From contig NZ_CABVQK010000006.1 of NCBI RefSeq assembly GCF_902499335.1, positions 62,001-126,000 on the forward strand: a stretch of DNA of 64,000 nucleotides, given 5' to 3'. Below are positions 1 through 8,503 of the stretch, piece after piece. Position numbers and translations under genes: made by a program. This DNA comes from Burkholderia lata (GTDB lineage: Bacteria; Pseudomonadota; Gammaproteobacteria; Burkholderiales; Burkholderiaceae). Position 1 is the stretch's first letter. Every line of letters begins with the position of its first letter. The notes below the pieces were generated by a model that saw nothing but the letters and a program-made list of their open reading frames with translations, was not told the origin of the DNA and searched no databases.

Positions 1-1158
1 CCCTTCCGGCGCGGTGTCGGCGAGCACGGCCCAGCCGACCGCCGCGAGCCCCTTGCCGAAGAACGCGATCGTCATCAGTGCGATCACGACCGCGTTCGAC
101 GACGCGCCGTTCGCGAGCACCAGCAGCGTCGCCATTGCCATCCCCACGACGAACGGCGTCTTGCGTGCTTTCGACGGGTGCATGCCGCGCCGGATCAGCC
201 AGTCCGACAGCACGCCGCCGAGCACGCCGCCCGTGAACCCGCAGATCGCCGGCAGCGCGGCGACCCAGCCGGCCTCCATGATCGTCATCCCGCGTCCCTT
301 GATCAGGTAGATCGGGAACCACGTGATGAAGAAGTAGGTGAGTGCGGTGATGCAGTACTGGCCGATGTAGATCGCCCACAGGTTCCGGTGGCGGAACAGT
401 TGCGACACGTCGTGCCACGACACGCGCGGCCGATGGCGCACGCGGTTCGCTTCGAGATCGACGAGCGCGCCGTGCGCACGCAGGTAGTCGCGTTCCGCGT
501 CGCTTACACGCGGGTGGCCGTGCGGCTCGCGATACCACGCGAACCACAGCGCGGCGAGCGCGATGCCGAGCATCCCCATCCACAGGAACACGTGCTCCCA
601 GCCGAGCGCATGCGTGAGCCAGGCCATTGCGGGCGTGAACAGCACGACGGCCATGTACTGCGCCGAATTGAACAGCGCCGACGCCGTGCCGCGTTCGGCG
701 GTCGGAAACCAGCACGCGACGATTCTCGAGTTGGCCGGGAACGCCGGCGATTCGACGAGGCCGAGCATGAAGCGCATGACGAACAGCGCGAGCGTCGCGG
801 ACGCGCCCGGCACGGCGAGCCAGCCGACCGTACCCTGCAGCATCGTGAAGACCGACCACAGCAGCAGGCTCAGGCCGTACACGCGCCGTGCGCCGAAGCG
901 GTCGAGCAGCCAGCCGCCCGGGATCTGGCCGATTGCATAGGCCCATGCGAACGCGGAAAAGACGATGCCGAGCTGCACGGGCGTCAGCCCGAGGTCGTGC
1001 GCGACGCCGGTGCCGGCGATCGACATCGTCGCGCGATCCGCGTAGTTGATGACGGTGACCGCAAAAATCAGCGCGAGAACCGCATAGCGGACGCGGCCGA
1101 TCGTGCGCGAGGTGGCGGGCGACGCGGCGAGCGCGGCGCCGCTGGATCGATTGGGCAT
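1..1158 (-). CDS. MFS transporter, ACS family (3' end outside window)
   Basis: The reading frame opens at ATG 1158 and runs off the left edge without a stop, so about 386 residues are present and the C-terminus is missing. Hydrophobic segments alternate in the MFS pattern. The first helix carries VINYADRATMS, typical of the anion:cation symporter (ACS) group that takes up glucarate, galactonate, hexuronates and similar organic anions. A central cytoplasmic loop rich in charged residues follows helix 6. It lies 72 bases downstream of the 2-hydroxyacid dehydrogenase on the same strand, so the two are probably co-transcribed from the promoter shared with the divergent LysR gene. The substrate is not determinable; a hydroxy or sugar acid is inferred from the neighbour. 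Confidence 0.85.
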   Translation of the reverse strand, partial: MPNRSSGAALAASPATSRTIGRVRYAVLALIFAVTVINYADRATMSIAGTGVAHDLGLTPVQLGIVFSAFAWAYAIGQIPGGWLLDRFGARRVYGLSLLLWSVFTMLQGTVGWLAVPGASATLALFVMRFMLGLVESPAFPANSRIVACWFPTAERGTASALFNSAQYMAVVLFTPAMAWLTHALGWEHVFLWMGMLGIALAALWFAWYREPHGHPRVSDAERDYLRAHGALVDLEANRVRHRPRVSWHDVSQLFRHRNLWAIYIGQYCITALTYFFITWFPIYLIKGRGMTIMEAGWVAALPAICGFTGGVLGGVLSDWLIRRGMHPSKARKTPFVVGMAMATLLVLANGASSNAVVIALMTIAFFGKGLAAVGWAVLADTAPEG

Positions 1159-1230
1159 GCGTGTCTCCTGGCCTCCGTCGCGCGGAGGCATCCGGTGTTG
1201 TAACGGGGGCCGCCGTGCGGCGTGTGGCGA

Positions 1231-2169
1231 TCAGTGCGTGACGCTGGTCGGCGGACGCTGGCCCGCGAAGCATGCGGCGAGGTTGGCGAGCACGATCCGG
1301 CCCATCTCTTCGCGCGTTTCGCGGGTCGCGCTCGCACGGTGCGGCTGCACGACGACGCGGTCGAGTTCGAGCAGCGCGGCCGGCACGTGCGGTTCGTTCG
1401 CGAACACGTCGAGGCCGGCGCCGGCGATCGTGCCGTCGGCGAGCGCGCGAATCAGCGCGGCTTCGTCGACCAGTTTGCCGCGCGCGACATTGATCAGGAA
1501 TCCTTCGGGGCCGAGCGCGGCGAGCACGTCGGCCGTCACGAGCACGTTGCCGTGATCGGCCGATGCCGCGATCACGAGCACGTCGCTGTCGCGCGCGAGC
1601 GCGGTGAGGTCGGGCACGAAGCGATAGCCGCTGTCACGATGCTCGCGCGGGCCGAAGTAGCTGACGGGCATCCGGAACGCCTGCGCGCGCTGCGCGATCG
1701 CTCGCCCGACGCGGCCGAGCCCGACGATGCCGAGCCGCTTGCCGGTCACCTGTGTCGCGAGCGGCTGGGCTGTCTTGCCCCAGCGGCCGGCGCGCACGAT
1801 GCGCTCGCCGGCGCCGAGGTCGCGCAACGTCATCAGGATCAGCCCCATCGCCATGTCGGCGACGTCGTCGGTCAGCACGTCGGGTGTCGTCGTCACGTGG
1901 ATGCCGCGCGCGTGGGCGCGGTCGAGATCGACGGCGTCGGTGCCGATACCGCTGATCGCGATGATCTCGAGCGCGGGCAGCCGGTCCATCAGTGCGCCGG
2001 ACAGGCCGTTCGCGCCGCCGGTCACGACGCCGCGAATACGCGTGGCCACGCGGTCGAGCAGCGCGTCCGGTTGCTCGGCCGCATACAGCCGGTGCACCGA
2101 GTAACGGGCGGACAGTTCGGCGTCGATGGTGTCGGGGAGCGGCTGGGTGAGCAGGATGTCGATGGTCAT
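1231..2169 (-). CDS. D-2-hydroxyacid dehydrogenase (NAD(P)-dependent)
   Basis: This 312-residue protein has the split fold of D-isomer 2-hydroxyacid dehydrogenases. An N-terminal catalytic half is followed by a Rossmann domain with GLGRVGRAIAQ at about residue 150. The NVARGKLVDE segment near 230 holds the conserved Arg, and PHRASAT near 280 holds the catalytic His. The length is normal for glyoxylate/hydroxypyruvate reductases. Such enzymes interconvert 2-keto acids and D-2-hydroxy acids in the cytosol. It is the first gene of a minus-strand pair with the MFS permease and is divergent from a LysR regulator. A permease and dehydrogenase for one hydroxy or sugar acid is the likely unit; the exact substrate is unknown. 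A second member of the family lies at 7481-8503. Confidence 0.88.
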   Translation of the reverse strand: MTIDILLTQPLPDTIDAELSARYSVHRLYAAEQPDALLDRVATRIRGVVTGGANGLSGALMDRLPALEIIAISGIGTDAVDLDRAHARGIHVTTTPDVLTDDVADMAMGLILMTLRDLGAGERIVRAGRWGKTAQPLATQVTGKRLGIVGLGRVGRAIAQRAQAFRMPVSYFGPREHRDSGYRFVPDLTALARDSDVLVIAASADHGNVLVTADVLAALGPEGFLINVARGKLVDEAALIRALADGTIAGAGLDVFANEPHVPAALLELDRVVVQPHRASATRETREEMGRIVLANLAACFAGQRPPTSVTH

Positions 2170-2233
2170 GAAGGTCTCGGTCGTCGTGCGCGGCGCGGGC
2201 CGCGCATCAGGTGCAACCGAGTATAGAAATCGG

Positions 2234-2267
2234 ATCGATATGCGTCTAACATCAAAAGACTATCGAT
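2234..2267. promoter_or_regulatory. Candidate LysR operator in the divergent intergenic region
   Basis: The 113-base gap between the dehydrogenase and the LysR gene holds an inverted repeat, ATCGATA at 2234-2240 and TATCGAT at 2261-2267. A second pair, GTCT at 2243 and AGAC at 2257, is nested inside. LysR-type regulators usually bind dyads in the gap to a divergent target. The TATCGAT half also resembles the LacI-type operator at 3411, so cross-regulation is possible. Confidence 0.45.
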
Positions 2268-2282
2268 TGATTCAAGAATTGG

Positions 2283-3191
2283 ATGATTGAACTGCACCAG
2301 CTTCGCTGCTTTGTCGCGGTCGCCGAGGAGTTGCATTTCGGTCGCGCGGCCCGGCGGCTCTTCATGACCCAGCCGCCGCTCAGCCGGCAGATCCAGCTGC
2401 TCGAGCATGCGCTCGGCATCGCGCTGCTCGAACGCAGCAGCCGGCAGGTCAGCCTGACCGCGGCAGGCGAGCGGTTCCTGCGCGACGCGCGGCACATCCT
2501 CGAATTCTCCGCACGGGCCGAGCAGGCCGCGCAGCGCGTCGCGCATGGCGGTGCAGGCCGCATCACGCTCGGCTTCACCGCGGTCAGCGCGTACCGGATG
2601 ATTCCGATGCTGCTGGCGCACGCCGCGCACGCGCTGCCGGACGTCGACGTCGAATTGCGCGAGATGGTGTCGACCGTGCAGATCGACGCGCTTGCGTCGC
2701 GGATGCTCGACGCGGGCTTCGTGCGCCAGCGGGCCGCGCGCCAGCCGCTCGAATACCGGCTCGTGCAGCGCGAGCCGATGCTGGTCGCGGTCGCGGAGGG
2801 CGCGCCGCTTGCCGCGTGCGAGCGCATCGGCCCCGACGATCTCGACCGGCAGCCGTTCATCGCGTATTCGCCGAACGAGGGGAAATACTTTCACGACCTG
2901 ATCTCGGGCCTGTTCGCGAACGCGGGGCGGCTGCCGAACTACCTGCACTACGTCGGGCAGACGCATACGATCCTCGGCCTCGTGCGCGCAGGGCTGGGTG
3001 CCGCACTCGTGCCGGCGTCGGCACGCGAACTGCATGTGGACGGCGTGGTGTTCCGGCCGCTGGCGGGCGCCGACGTGGCGGCGGAGCTGTATCTCGCATG
3101 GCGCGCGGACAACGACAACCCGGCGCTGCCGGTGTTCAACGCGATGGTCGAGCGGTTCCTGTCGGGAAGCGCGGAAGACGGACGCGCGTGA
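2283..3191 (+). CDS. LysR family transcriptional regulator
   Basis: The 302-residue protein has an N-terminal winged helix-turn-helix at about residues 3-60 (ELHQLRCFVAVAEELHFGRA, then TQPPLSRQIQLLE), followed by a type 2 periplasmic-binding-like effector domain from about residue 90. Length is standard for LysR. It is divergent from the 2-hydroxyacid dehydrogenase/MFS pair, with an inverted repeat in the 113-base gap, the usual arrangement for a LysR activator of its neighbour. The N-terminus resembles the CatR/BenM branch that senses small carboxylates (inference). No strong Shine-Dalgarno is visible, but this ATG gives a normal HTH start. Confidence 0.9.
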   Translation: MIELHQLRCFVAVAEELHFGRAARRLFMTQPPLSRQIQLLEHALGIALLERSSRQVSLTAAGERFLRDARHILEFSARAEQAAQRVAHGGAGRITLGFTAVSAYRMIPMLLAHAAHALPDVDVELREMVSTVQIDALASRMLDAGFVRQRAARQPLEYRLVQREPMLVAVAEGAPLAACERIGPDDLDRQPFIAYSPNEGKYFHDLISGLFANAGRLPNYLHYVGQTHTILGLVRAGLGAALVPASARELHVDGVVFRPLAGADVAAELYLAWRADNDNPALPVFNAMVERFLSGSAEDGRA

Positions 3192-3410
3192 ATGCGGGCG
3201 GCGGCGCGCGGTACGCGCCAGCCTCGCGTCGATAAGTCGGTTGTCTGACGATTGACGACACGGCCCGCGAACCGCGGTATACCCCATCCGCAGGCGCTTC
3301 AGACCCGTTGAAACGCCTTTCCTGAAGCGGGTTCAGGTGTTCATGCCCCGTATTTCCTGTCGCTCGGCACGGGGAAACCCTCATTCCGGATTCGTCGGTC
3401 GTCGTATTAC
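3192..3410. other. Intergenic region upstream of the TRAP operon with inverted repeat
   Basis: No gene is supported here. The stretch contains CGCTTCAG at 3295-3302 and CTGAAGCG at 3322-3329, an 8-base inverted repeat with a 19-base loop and no following T tract. It could be a weak stem ending the LysR transcript or part of the TRAP promoter region. Confidence 0.3.
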
Positions 3411-3435
3411 TGTATCGATACACTAAATCGATACA
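3411..3435. promoter_or_regulatory. LacI-type tandem operator before the TRAP operon
   Basis: TGTATCGATACA at 3411-3422 is a perfect 12-base palindrome with the central CG typical of LacI-family operators. A second copy matching 10 of 12 bases, TAAATCGATACA, follows at 3424-3435, with centres 13 bases apart. The pair lies 38 bases before the TRAP substrate-binding gene, whose operon encodes its own LacI-type regulator at 6414. Autoregulation of the whole operon by that protein is the simplest reading (inference). Confidence 0.6.
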
Positions 3436-3472
3436 GTTGCGCTGCGATGCGCACAAGCAAAGGAGACGGCCC

Positions 3473-4501
3473 ATGAATACCCTGACCCGGCGGCGTTTTC
3501 TGCAGACGGCGTCCGTCGCCACGCTCGCGGCCGCAGGCGGCTTGCCCGGCGTGGTACGCGCGCAGCCTGCGGTGACGTTGCGCTGCTCGTCGTCGATGCC
3601 GGCCGACCAGAACGCCGCGCACTACGTGTGGTACGAGCGTCTGGCGGCAAACCTGAAGGCGAGCGTCGGCGATGCGATTCGCGTCGACTATTTCCCGAAC
3701 AGCCAGCTCGGCAAGGAGAGCGATGTCGCGCAGCAGGTGAAGATCGGCGCGATCGACATGATGATCGCGGGTTCGTCGATCTGGGCGACGGTGGCGCCGG
3801 AACTCGGGATGCTCGATCTCGGCTATCTGTTCGACAGCTATGCGCATGTTGCGAAGGTGCTCGACGGTCCGGTCGGTGCAAGCCTGAACGCGCTGCTGCA
3901 AAAGCGCGCGGGCTGCTCGGTGCTGACCTGGGGCTCGCACTTCGGCGGACGCTGCGTATTCACGAAGCAGCCCGTGCTTGCGCTGCAGGGCCTGAAGGGC
4001 ACGAAGCTGCGCGTGCTGCCGACGCCGGCGTTCATGGACACCTTCAAGGCGATGGGGGCGGTGCCGACACCGATTCCGTTCGGCGAGCTGTACATGGCCG
4101 TGCAGACGGGTGTTGTCGACGGGCTCGAGCACGATCCGGCCACGGTGCTCGCGAGCAAGTTCGACGAAGTGGTGAAGTCGTGCTGGCAATCGCATCACGT
4201 GTTTGCCGCGATGACCGTCGTGATGGGGCGACGGGCGCTCGACCGGATTCCGGCGAACCTGCGCCCCGCGTTCGATCGCGCGGTGGCCGACGCAACCGCA
4301 CAGCAGCGTGCGATTGCCGCGCAGAAGGCCGACCAGGCCGAGCAGGCACTGAAGCAGCACGGCATGAGCTTCCATCCGATGGCGGCGGCCGAACGCGCGG
4401 CGTTGCGGCAGACGATGCACGACCGGCTCTATACGGCATTCGCCAAGCAGTACCCGGCGACCGCGCCGCTGTTTCCGGCGATTGCCGCTGTGCGGGGCTG
4501 A
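3473..4501 (+). CDS. TRAP transporter substrate-binding protein (DctP family)
   Basis: ATG 3473 is chosen because AGGAGA sits at 3461-3466 and the protein then begins with a twin-arginine signal (RRRFLQTASVATLAAAGG) ending near the VRA-Q cleavage site. The in-frame ATG at 3447 would bury the signal. The 342-residue product is a periplasmic DctP-type receptor, with the conserved regions LPTPAFMDTFKAMGA and VQTGVVDGLEHDP that surround the carboxylate-binding arginine region. It is followed after 3 bases by the fused DctQM membrane protein. TRAP systems import organic acids by ion gradient; the neighbouring dehydrogenase and amidohydrolase suggest an aldonate, lactone or aromatic-derived acid (inference). 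Confidence 0.93.
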   Translation: MNTLTRRRFLQTASVATLAAAGGLPGVVRAQPAVTLRCSSSMPADQNAAHYVWYERLAANLKASVGDAIRVDYFPNSQLGKESDVAQQVKIGAIDMMIAGSSIWATVAPELGMLDLGYLFDSYAHVAKVLDGPVGASLNALLQKRAGCSVLTWGSHFGGRCVFTKQPVLALQGLKGTKLRVLPTPAFMDTFKAMGAVPTPIPFGELYMAVQTGVVDGLEHDPATVLASKFDEVVKSCWQSHHVFAAMTVVMGRRALDRIPANLRPAFDRAVADATAQQRAIAAQKADQAEQALKQHGMSFHPMAAAERAALRQTMHDRLYTAFAKQYPATAPLFPAIAAVRG

Positions 4502-4504
4502 GCG

Positions 4505-6391
4505 ATGGAGACCTGTTCCGTTTCGGGCGCCGCGGCGGCGCCTGGCGCCGGCCGTCCGGCACGCCGCGTCGCACGCGTGCTGGACGCAATGCTGCGCGCG
4601 ATCGAATACGTGTCCGCGGCGGTGCTGGCCGTCGATGTGCTCGTCGTGTTCGTTTCGGTCGTGTTCCGTTATTTCCTGCATGACCCGCTCGACTGGACCG
4701 AGGAGGTCGCGAGCGCGCTGATGATCGTGCTGGTGTTTTTCGGTGCGGCGACGGTGCTCGGGCGCAGCCAGCACGTCGGCATCGACCTGTTTCGTGGCTG
4801 GCTCCCGGCGCGCTGGCAGGGCGCGCTCGTGCAGATCGGCCACTGGATCGTCGCGGCCGTCTCGCTGAACCTGCTGGTGTCGTCGTGCCAGTTGCTGGCC
4901 GATTCGTACGACCAGTTGACGCCGGGCGGGCTGCCGGGCTGGATCAACGTGTATCCGATGATGTTCGGCGCGCTGTTCATGACCGTGTTCGCGCTGGCCA
5001 ACGCGCTCGACGCGCCGCGCCGCCGCGTGGCCGGCACGCTCGCGTGCTGCGCGGGATTCGCGGCGGCGCTGTACGGATGGAACGCGCTGGTGCCGGCGCA
5101 CGCGATCGCGCCGGGCGTGCTGCTGGCCGCGGGTTTCGTCGGCGGGCTCGTGCTGGGCGTGCCGATCGGATTCGTGCTCGCGTTCTCGGCGCTGCTGTAT
5201 TTCCTGGCCGACCCGACACTGCCGCTGCTTGTCTATTCGCAGCAGGTCATGGCCGGCGCCGATCACTTCGTGCTGCTCGCCGTGCCGTTCTTCGTGCTGG
5301 CCGGGCTGCTGATGGAGTCGAACGGCATGTCCGCGCGGCTCGTCGAACTGCTGCTGCGGATCTTCGGGCGCGTGCGCGGCGGGCTCGGGCTGATCGTGAT
5401 TCTCGCGACGGCCTGCTTTTCCGGCGTGTCGGGCTCCAAGCTCGCGGATATCGCGGCAGTCGGCGGCGTCGTGATGCCGGCCGTGCGCCGCGCGCGCCAG
5501 GATCCCGACGAAACGGCCGCGCTGCTCGCGTGCAGCGCGGTGATGGCCGAGACCATCCCGCCATGCGTGAACATGATCATCATGGGCTTCGTCGCGAACA
5601 TCTCGATTGCCGGGCTGTTCGTCGCGGGCATCGTGCCGGCCGCGGTGCTGGCCGTGTCGCTCGCGGTGGTCACGGTGATCGCCGGGCGCAGGATCGACGT
5701 CTCGGCGGTGTTCGCGGAACGCCGCGCGTGGCTGCCGCTCGCGGGCGGCGCGCTGGTCGCGCTGGTGATGGTCGCGATGATCGGCAAGGGCGTGACCTCG
5801 GGGATCGCGACGTCGACCGAGGTGTCCGCGTTCGCGGTGGTCTATGCGCTCGTGGCGGGCTGGCTCGCGTTTCGCGAGCTGACCTGGCGTTCGGTCGGGC
5901 GCGTGTTCGTGCGTGCCGCGTCGATGGCCGGCGGCATCCTGTTCATCGTGGCCGCGGCGTCGAGTGTGTCGTTCGCGCTGTCGATCGAGCAAATTCCGGC
6001 GCTGGTCTCGGGCACAATGACCGCGTTCGCCCACCAGTATGGTGCGACGATGTTCCTGCTGCTCGCGGCGCTGGTCATGGTCGTATTCGGCGCGGTGCTC
6101 GAGGGGGCGCCGGCGCTGATCATCTTCGGGCCGCTGCTTGCGCCGATCGCGCTGCAGCTGGGCATCAACCCGCTGCATTTCGGCACGGTCGTGGTGGTGG
6201 CGATGGGGCTCGGCCTGTTCGCGCCGCCGGTCGGACTCGGTCTGTTCACGACCTGCGCGATCACGGGCACCGAAGTCCGGCACGTTGCGCGGCCGATGGT
6301 GAAATATCTGCTGGTGCTGGTCGCCGCCCTCGTGGCGCTGATTCTCGTGCCGGCGTTTTCGTTGTGGCTGCCGGCCCATTTCGGCCTGTAG
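4505..6391 (+). CDS. TRAP transporter fused permease, DctQ-DctM
   Basis: This 628-residue membrane protein joins the small four-helix DctQ subunit (about residues 25-170, with DPLDWTEEVASALMIVLVFFG) to the large DctM ion-coupled permease (about residues 200-628, with VPIGFVLAFSALLYF and SGSKLADIAAVGGVVMPA). The C-terminal half ends in GLGLFAPPVGLGLFTTCAITG, typical of DctM. QM fusions are a known variant. It starts 3 bases after the receptor gene, so translation is probably coupled, and the receptor delivers substrate to it. The LacI regulator gene follows 22 bases later in the same operon. Confidence 0.94.
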   Translation: METCSVSGAAAAPGAGRPARRVARVLDAMLRAIEYVSAAVLAVDVLVVFVSVVFRYFLHDPLDWTEEVASALMIVLVFFGAATVLGRSQHVGIDLFRGWLPARWQGALVQIGHWIVAAVSLNLLVSSCQLLADSYDQLTPGGLPGWINVYPMMFGALFMTVFALANALDAPRRRVAGTLACCAGFAAALYGWNALVPAHAIAPGVLLAAGFVGGLVLGVPIGFVLAFSALLYFLADPTLPLLVYSQQVMAGADHFVLLAVPFFVLAGLLMESNGMSARLVELLLRIFGRVRGGLGLIVILATACFSGVSGSKLADIAAVGGVVMPAVRRARQDPDETAALLACSAVMAETIPPCVNMIIMGFVANISIAGLFVAGIVPAAVLAVSLAVVTVIAGRRIDVSAVFAERRAWLPLAGGALVALVMVAMIGKGVTSGIATSTEVSAFAVVYALVAGWLAFRELTWRSVGRVFVRAASMAGGILFIVAAASSVSFALSIEQIPALVSGTMTAFAHQYGATMFLLLAALVMVVFGAVLEGAPALIIFGPLLAPIALQLGINPLHFGTVVVVAMGLGLFAPPVGLGLFTTCAITGTEVRHVARPMVKYLLVLVAALVALILVPAFSLWLPAHFGL

Positions 6392-6413
6392 CCGCCTTTT
6401 ACAGCAAGACGAC

Positions 6414-7484
6414 ATGAGTACGATTCAGGACGTGGCCCGTCATGCGGCCGTTTCGGTCAGCACGGTTTCGAACGTGCTCAACGGCCGTACCGACCAGATG
6501 AAGCAGGAAACGCTCGAACGCGTGAAGGCCGCGATGGAAGTGCTGCAGTACCGGCCCAGCACGCTGGCGCGCCAGCTCAAGACGGGGCAGACACCGCTCG
6601 TCGGGCTGCTGGTGCCGTCGATGGCGAACCCGATGTACGGCTACATCGCGCGCGAGGTCGAGGCCTGCGCGCAGGAACGGTACGGTCATCGCGTGCTGAT
6701 CGGCAATACGTATCGCGACGCGAAGAAGGAGGCGTCGTTCTTCGACGACCTGTTCGCGCATGGCGTGCGGCGCGTGATCGTGATCTCGTCGCTGGCCGAC
6801 GAAAGCCACCTCGAGCGCGCGGCCGAGCGCGGGATGACGGTCGTGAGCTACGACCGGCGCGCGACGCCCGGCGAGCTGTCGAAGGTCGATCACGTCACGG
6901 CCGACAACGAGGCCGCCGCGCGGCTCGCGACGCGTTGCCTCGTCGATGCGGGGCACCGGCGGCTCGCGTTCGCGACGGTCGCCGGCATGACCGTGAGCCG
7001 CAGCGACAAGATCCGCGGCTTTCTCGCGACGGCGCGCGACGCGGGCGTCGAAGCACACGCGCGGGTGCTCGACGGCGGTCCGGCGAACGAGTACGGCGAT
7101 GCGGTGATCGTCGACGTGGGGCGCGCGCTGGGCGTCGCGCTTGCCGCCGATCCGGCGCGGCCGACCGGCATCGTCGCGGTCAACGACCTGTTCGCGCTTG
7201 GCCTGATGGCCGGGCTGCGCGACGGTGGCCTGCGCGTGCCGGACGACGTGTCGGTCGTCGGGATGGACGGTCATTTCCTGTCGGCGATTTCCAATCCGGC
7301 GCTCACCACGGTGCAACTGCCTGTCACCGAGATGGCCGAGGAAATGGTGCGGCGCGTGATGCGGCCGGACGGCGACACGCCGCCGGCGCCCGAACCGCAC
7401 GTATTCTCCGGCGTGACCCTCATCGAGCGCGCATCGGTCGCGTCGCCGCCGCAAGCGGACCACTTGCACGGAGGGGCCGCATGA
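6414..7484 (+). CDS. LacI family transcriptional regulator
   Basis: The 356-residue protein begins with a canonical LacI helix-turn-helix at residues 2-25 (TIQDVARHAAVSVSTVSNVL) and hinge helix, then a sugar-binding-type effector domain (GLLVPSMANPMYGYIAREVE through VVGMDGHFLSAI). It lies inside the TRAP operon and its TGA overlaps the next ATG (ATGA at 7481-7484), so it is translated with the catabolic genes. The tandem palindrome at 3411-3435 is the likely binding site. The effector should be the imported acid or an intermediate (inference). Confidence 0.93.
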   Translation: MSTIQDVARHAAVSVSTVSNVLNGRTDQMKQETLERVKAAMEVLQYRPSTLARQLKTGQTPLVGLLVPSMANPMYGYIAREVEACAQERYGHRVLIGNTYRDAKKEASFFDDLFAHGVRRVIVISSLADESHLERAAERGMTVVSYDRRATPGELSKVDHVTADNEAAARLATRCLVDAGHRRLAFATVAGMTVSRSDKIRGFLATARDAGVEAHARVLDGGPANEYGDAVIVDVGRALGVALAADPARPTGIVAVNDLFALGLMAGLRDGGLRVPDDVSVVGMDGHFLSAISNPALTTVQLPVTEMAEEMVRRVMRPDGDTPPAPEPHVFSGVTLIERASVASPPQADHLHGGAA

Positions 7485-8503
7485 CGCGCGTCTTCGTCAC
7501 CCATCCGTCGGGGATGCTCGACCATTATTTCGGCGCGAAGGCGATGCGCGCGCTGCAGGCGATCGCGGACGTCACTTGCAATCCGCTCGATCGCGAGCTG
7601 GGCACGGACGAACTGGTCGCGGCCGCGCAGGGCTGCGACGCGATGATCGCGTACCGGCAGACACCCGCGCCGCGTGCGCTGTTCGCCGGGCTGCCCGCAC
7701 TTGCGGCGTTCCTGCGTTGCGCGGTCGATATCCGGACCGTCGATGTCGACGCGGCGAGCGCGTTCGGCGTGCTGGTCACGCAGGCGAGCCCCGGCTTCGC
7801 GCCGGCGGTCGCCGAGTGGGTGATCGGCGCGATGATCGATCTCGCGCGCGGTATCGGCCGCTACGCGTCGGCCTACCACCAGGGGATGCCGCTGGCGCCG
7901 CAGATGGGGCGCGAATTGCGCGGCAGCACGCTCGGCCTGATCGGTTACGGGCAGATCGCGCGCCACCTTGCGCCGATCGCGACGGCGCTCGGGATGCGCG
8001 TGCTCGTCAGCGATCCGTACGTGCGTGTCGACGCGCCGACACTCGAACAGGTCGAGGTCGCGGCGCTGTTGCAAGCGGCCGATTTCGTCGTGTGCCTCGC
8101 GCCGGCCACGCCGGCCACCGCGAACCTGATCGATGCGGGTGCGTTCGCGGCCATGAAGCAGGGCGCGTATTTCATCAATGCATCGCGCGGCGAACTGGTC
8201 GATGAGCAGGCGCTGTCCGACGCGCTCGACAGTGGCCGGCTCGCAGGCTGTGCACTCGACGTCGGGCGCGCGGCGGACCAGATGCCGACGCCCGCGCTCG
8301 CCGCGCATCCGCGGGTGATCGCGACGCCGCATGTCGGCGGCCTGACGATGCCCGCGGTCGAGCACCAGGCGCTCGAGACGGTCGATCAGCTCGCCGCGCT
8401 GCTCGCCGGAAGCATGCCGCGCGGCGCCGTCAACGCGGGGCACGCAACGCGGCTGGCGCGCTGGCGCACGGCAGGGGCAGATACCCGCCCGGGCTCGCGA
8501 TGA
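7481..8503 (+). CDS. D-2-hydroxyacid dehydrogenase, operon-encoded
   Basis: ATG 7481 overlaps the LacI stop by four bases. The 340-residue product is a D-isomer-specific 2-hydroxyacid dehydrogenase. A catalytic N-terminal half is followed by a Rossmann domain (LGLIGYGQIARHLAPIA at about residue 148), then INASRGELVDEQAL and a C-terminal TPHVGGLT containing the catalytic His region. It shares only the general family pattern with the enzyme at 1231-2169. The operon position between transporter/regulator and amidohydrolase suggests a catabolic step on the imported acid or its product. Its own stop overlaps the next start by four bases. Confidence 0.9.
   Translation: MTRVFVTHPSGMLDHYFGAKAMRALQAIADVTCNPLDRELGTDELVAAAQGCDAMIAYRQTPAPRALFAGLPALAAFLRCAVDIRTVDVDAASAFGVLVTQASPGFAPAVAEWVIGAMIDLARGIGRYASAYHQGMPLAPQMGRELRGSTLGLIGYGQIARHLAPIATALGMRVLVSDPYVRVDAPTLEQVEVAALLQAADFVVCLAPATPATANLIDAGAFAAMKQGAYFINASRGELVDEQALSDALDSGRLAGCALDVGRAADQMPTPALAAHPRVIATPHVGGLTMPAVEHQALETVDQLAALLAGSMPRGAVNAGHATRLARWRTAGADTRPGSR

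Noticed and set aside
3407..6415. 1002-residue minus-strand open frame
   Set aside because: Antisense shadow of the TRAP genes, dominated by Arg/His, with no domain.
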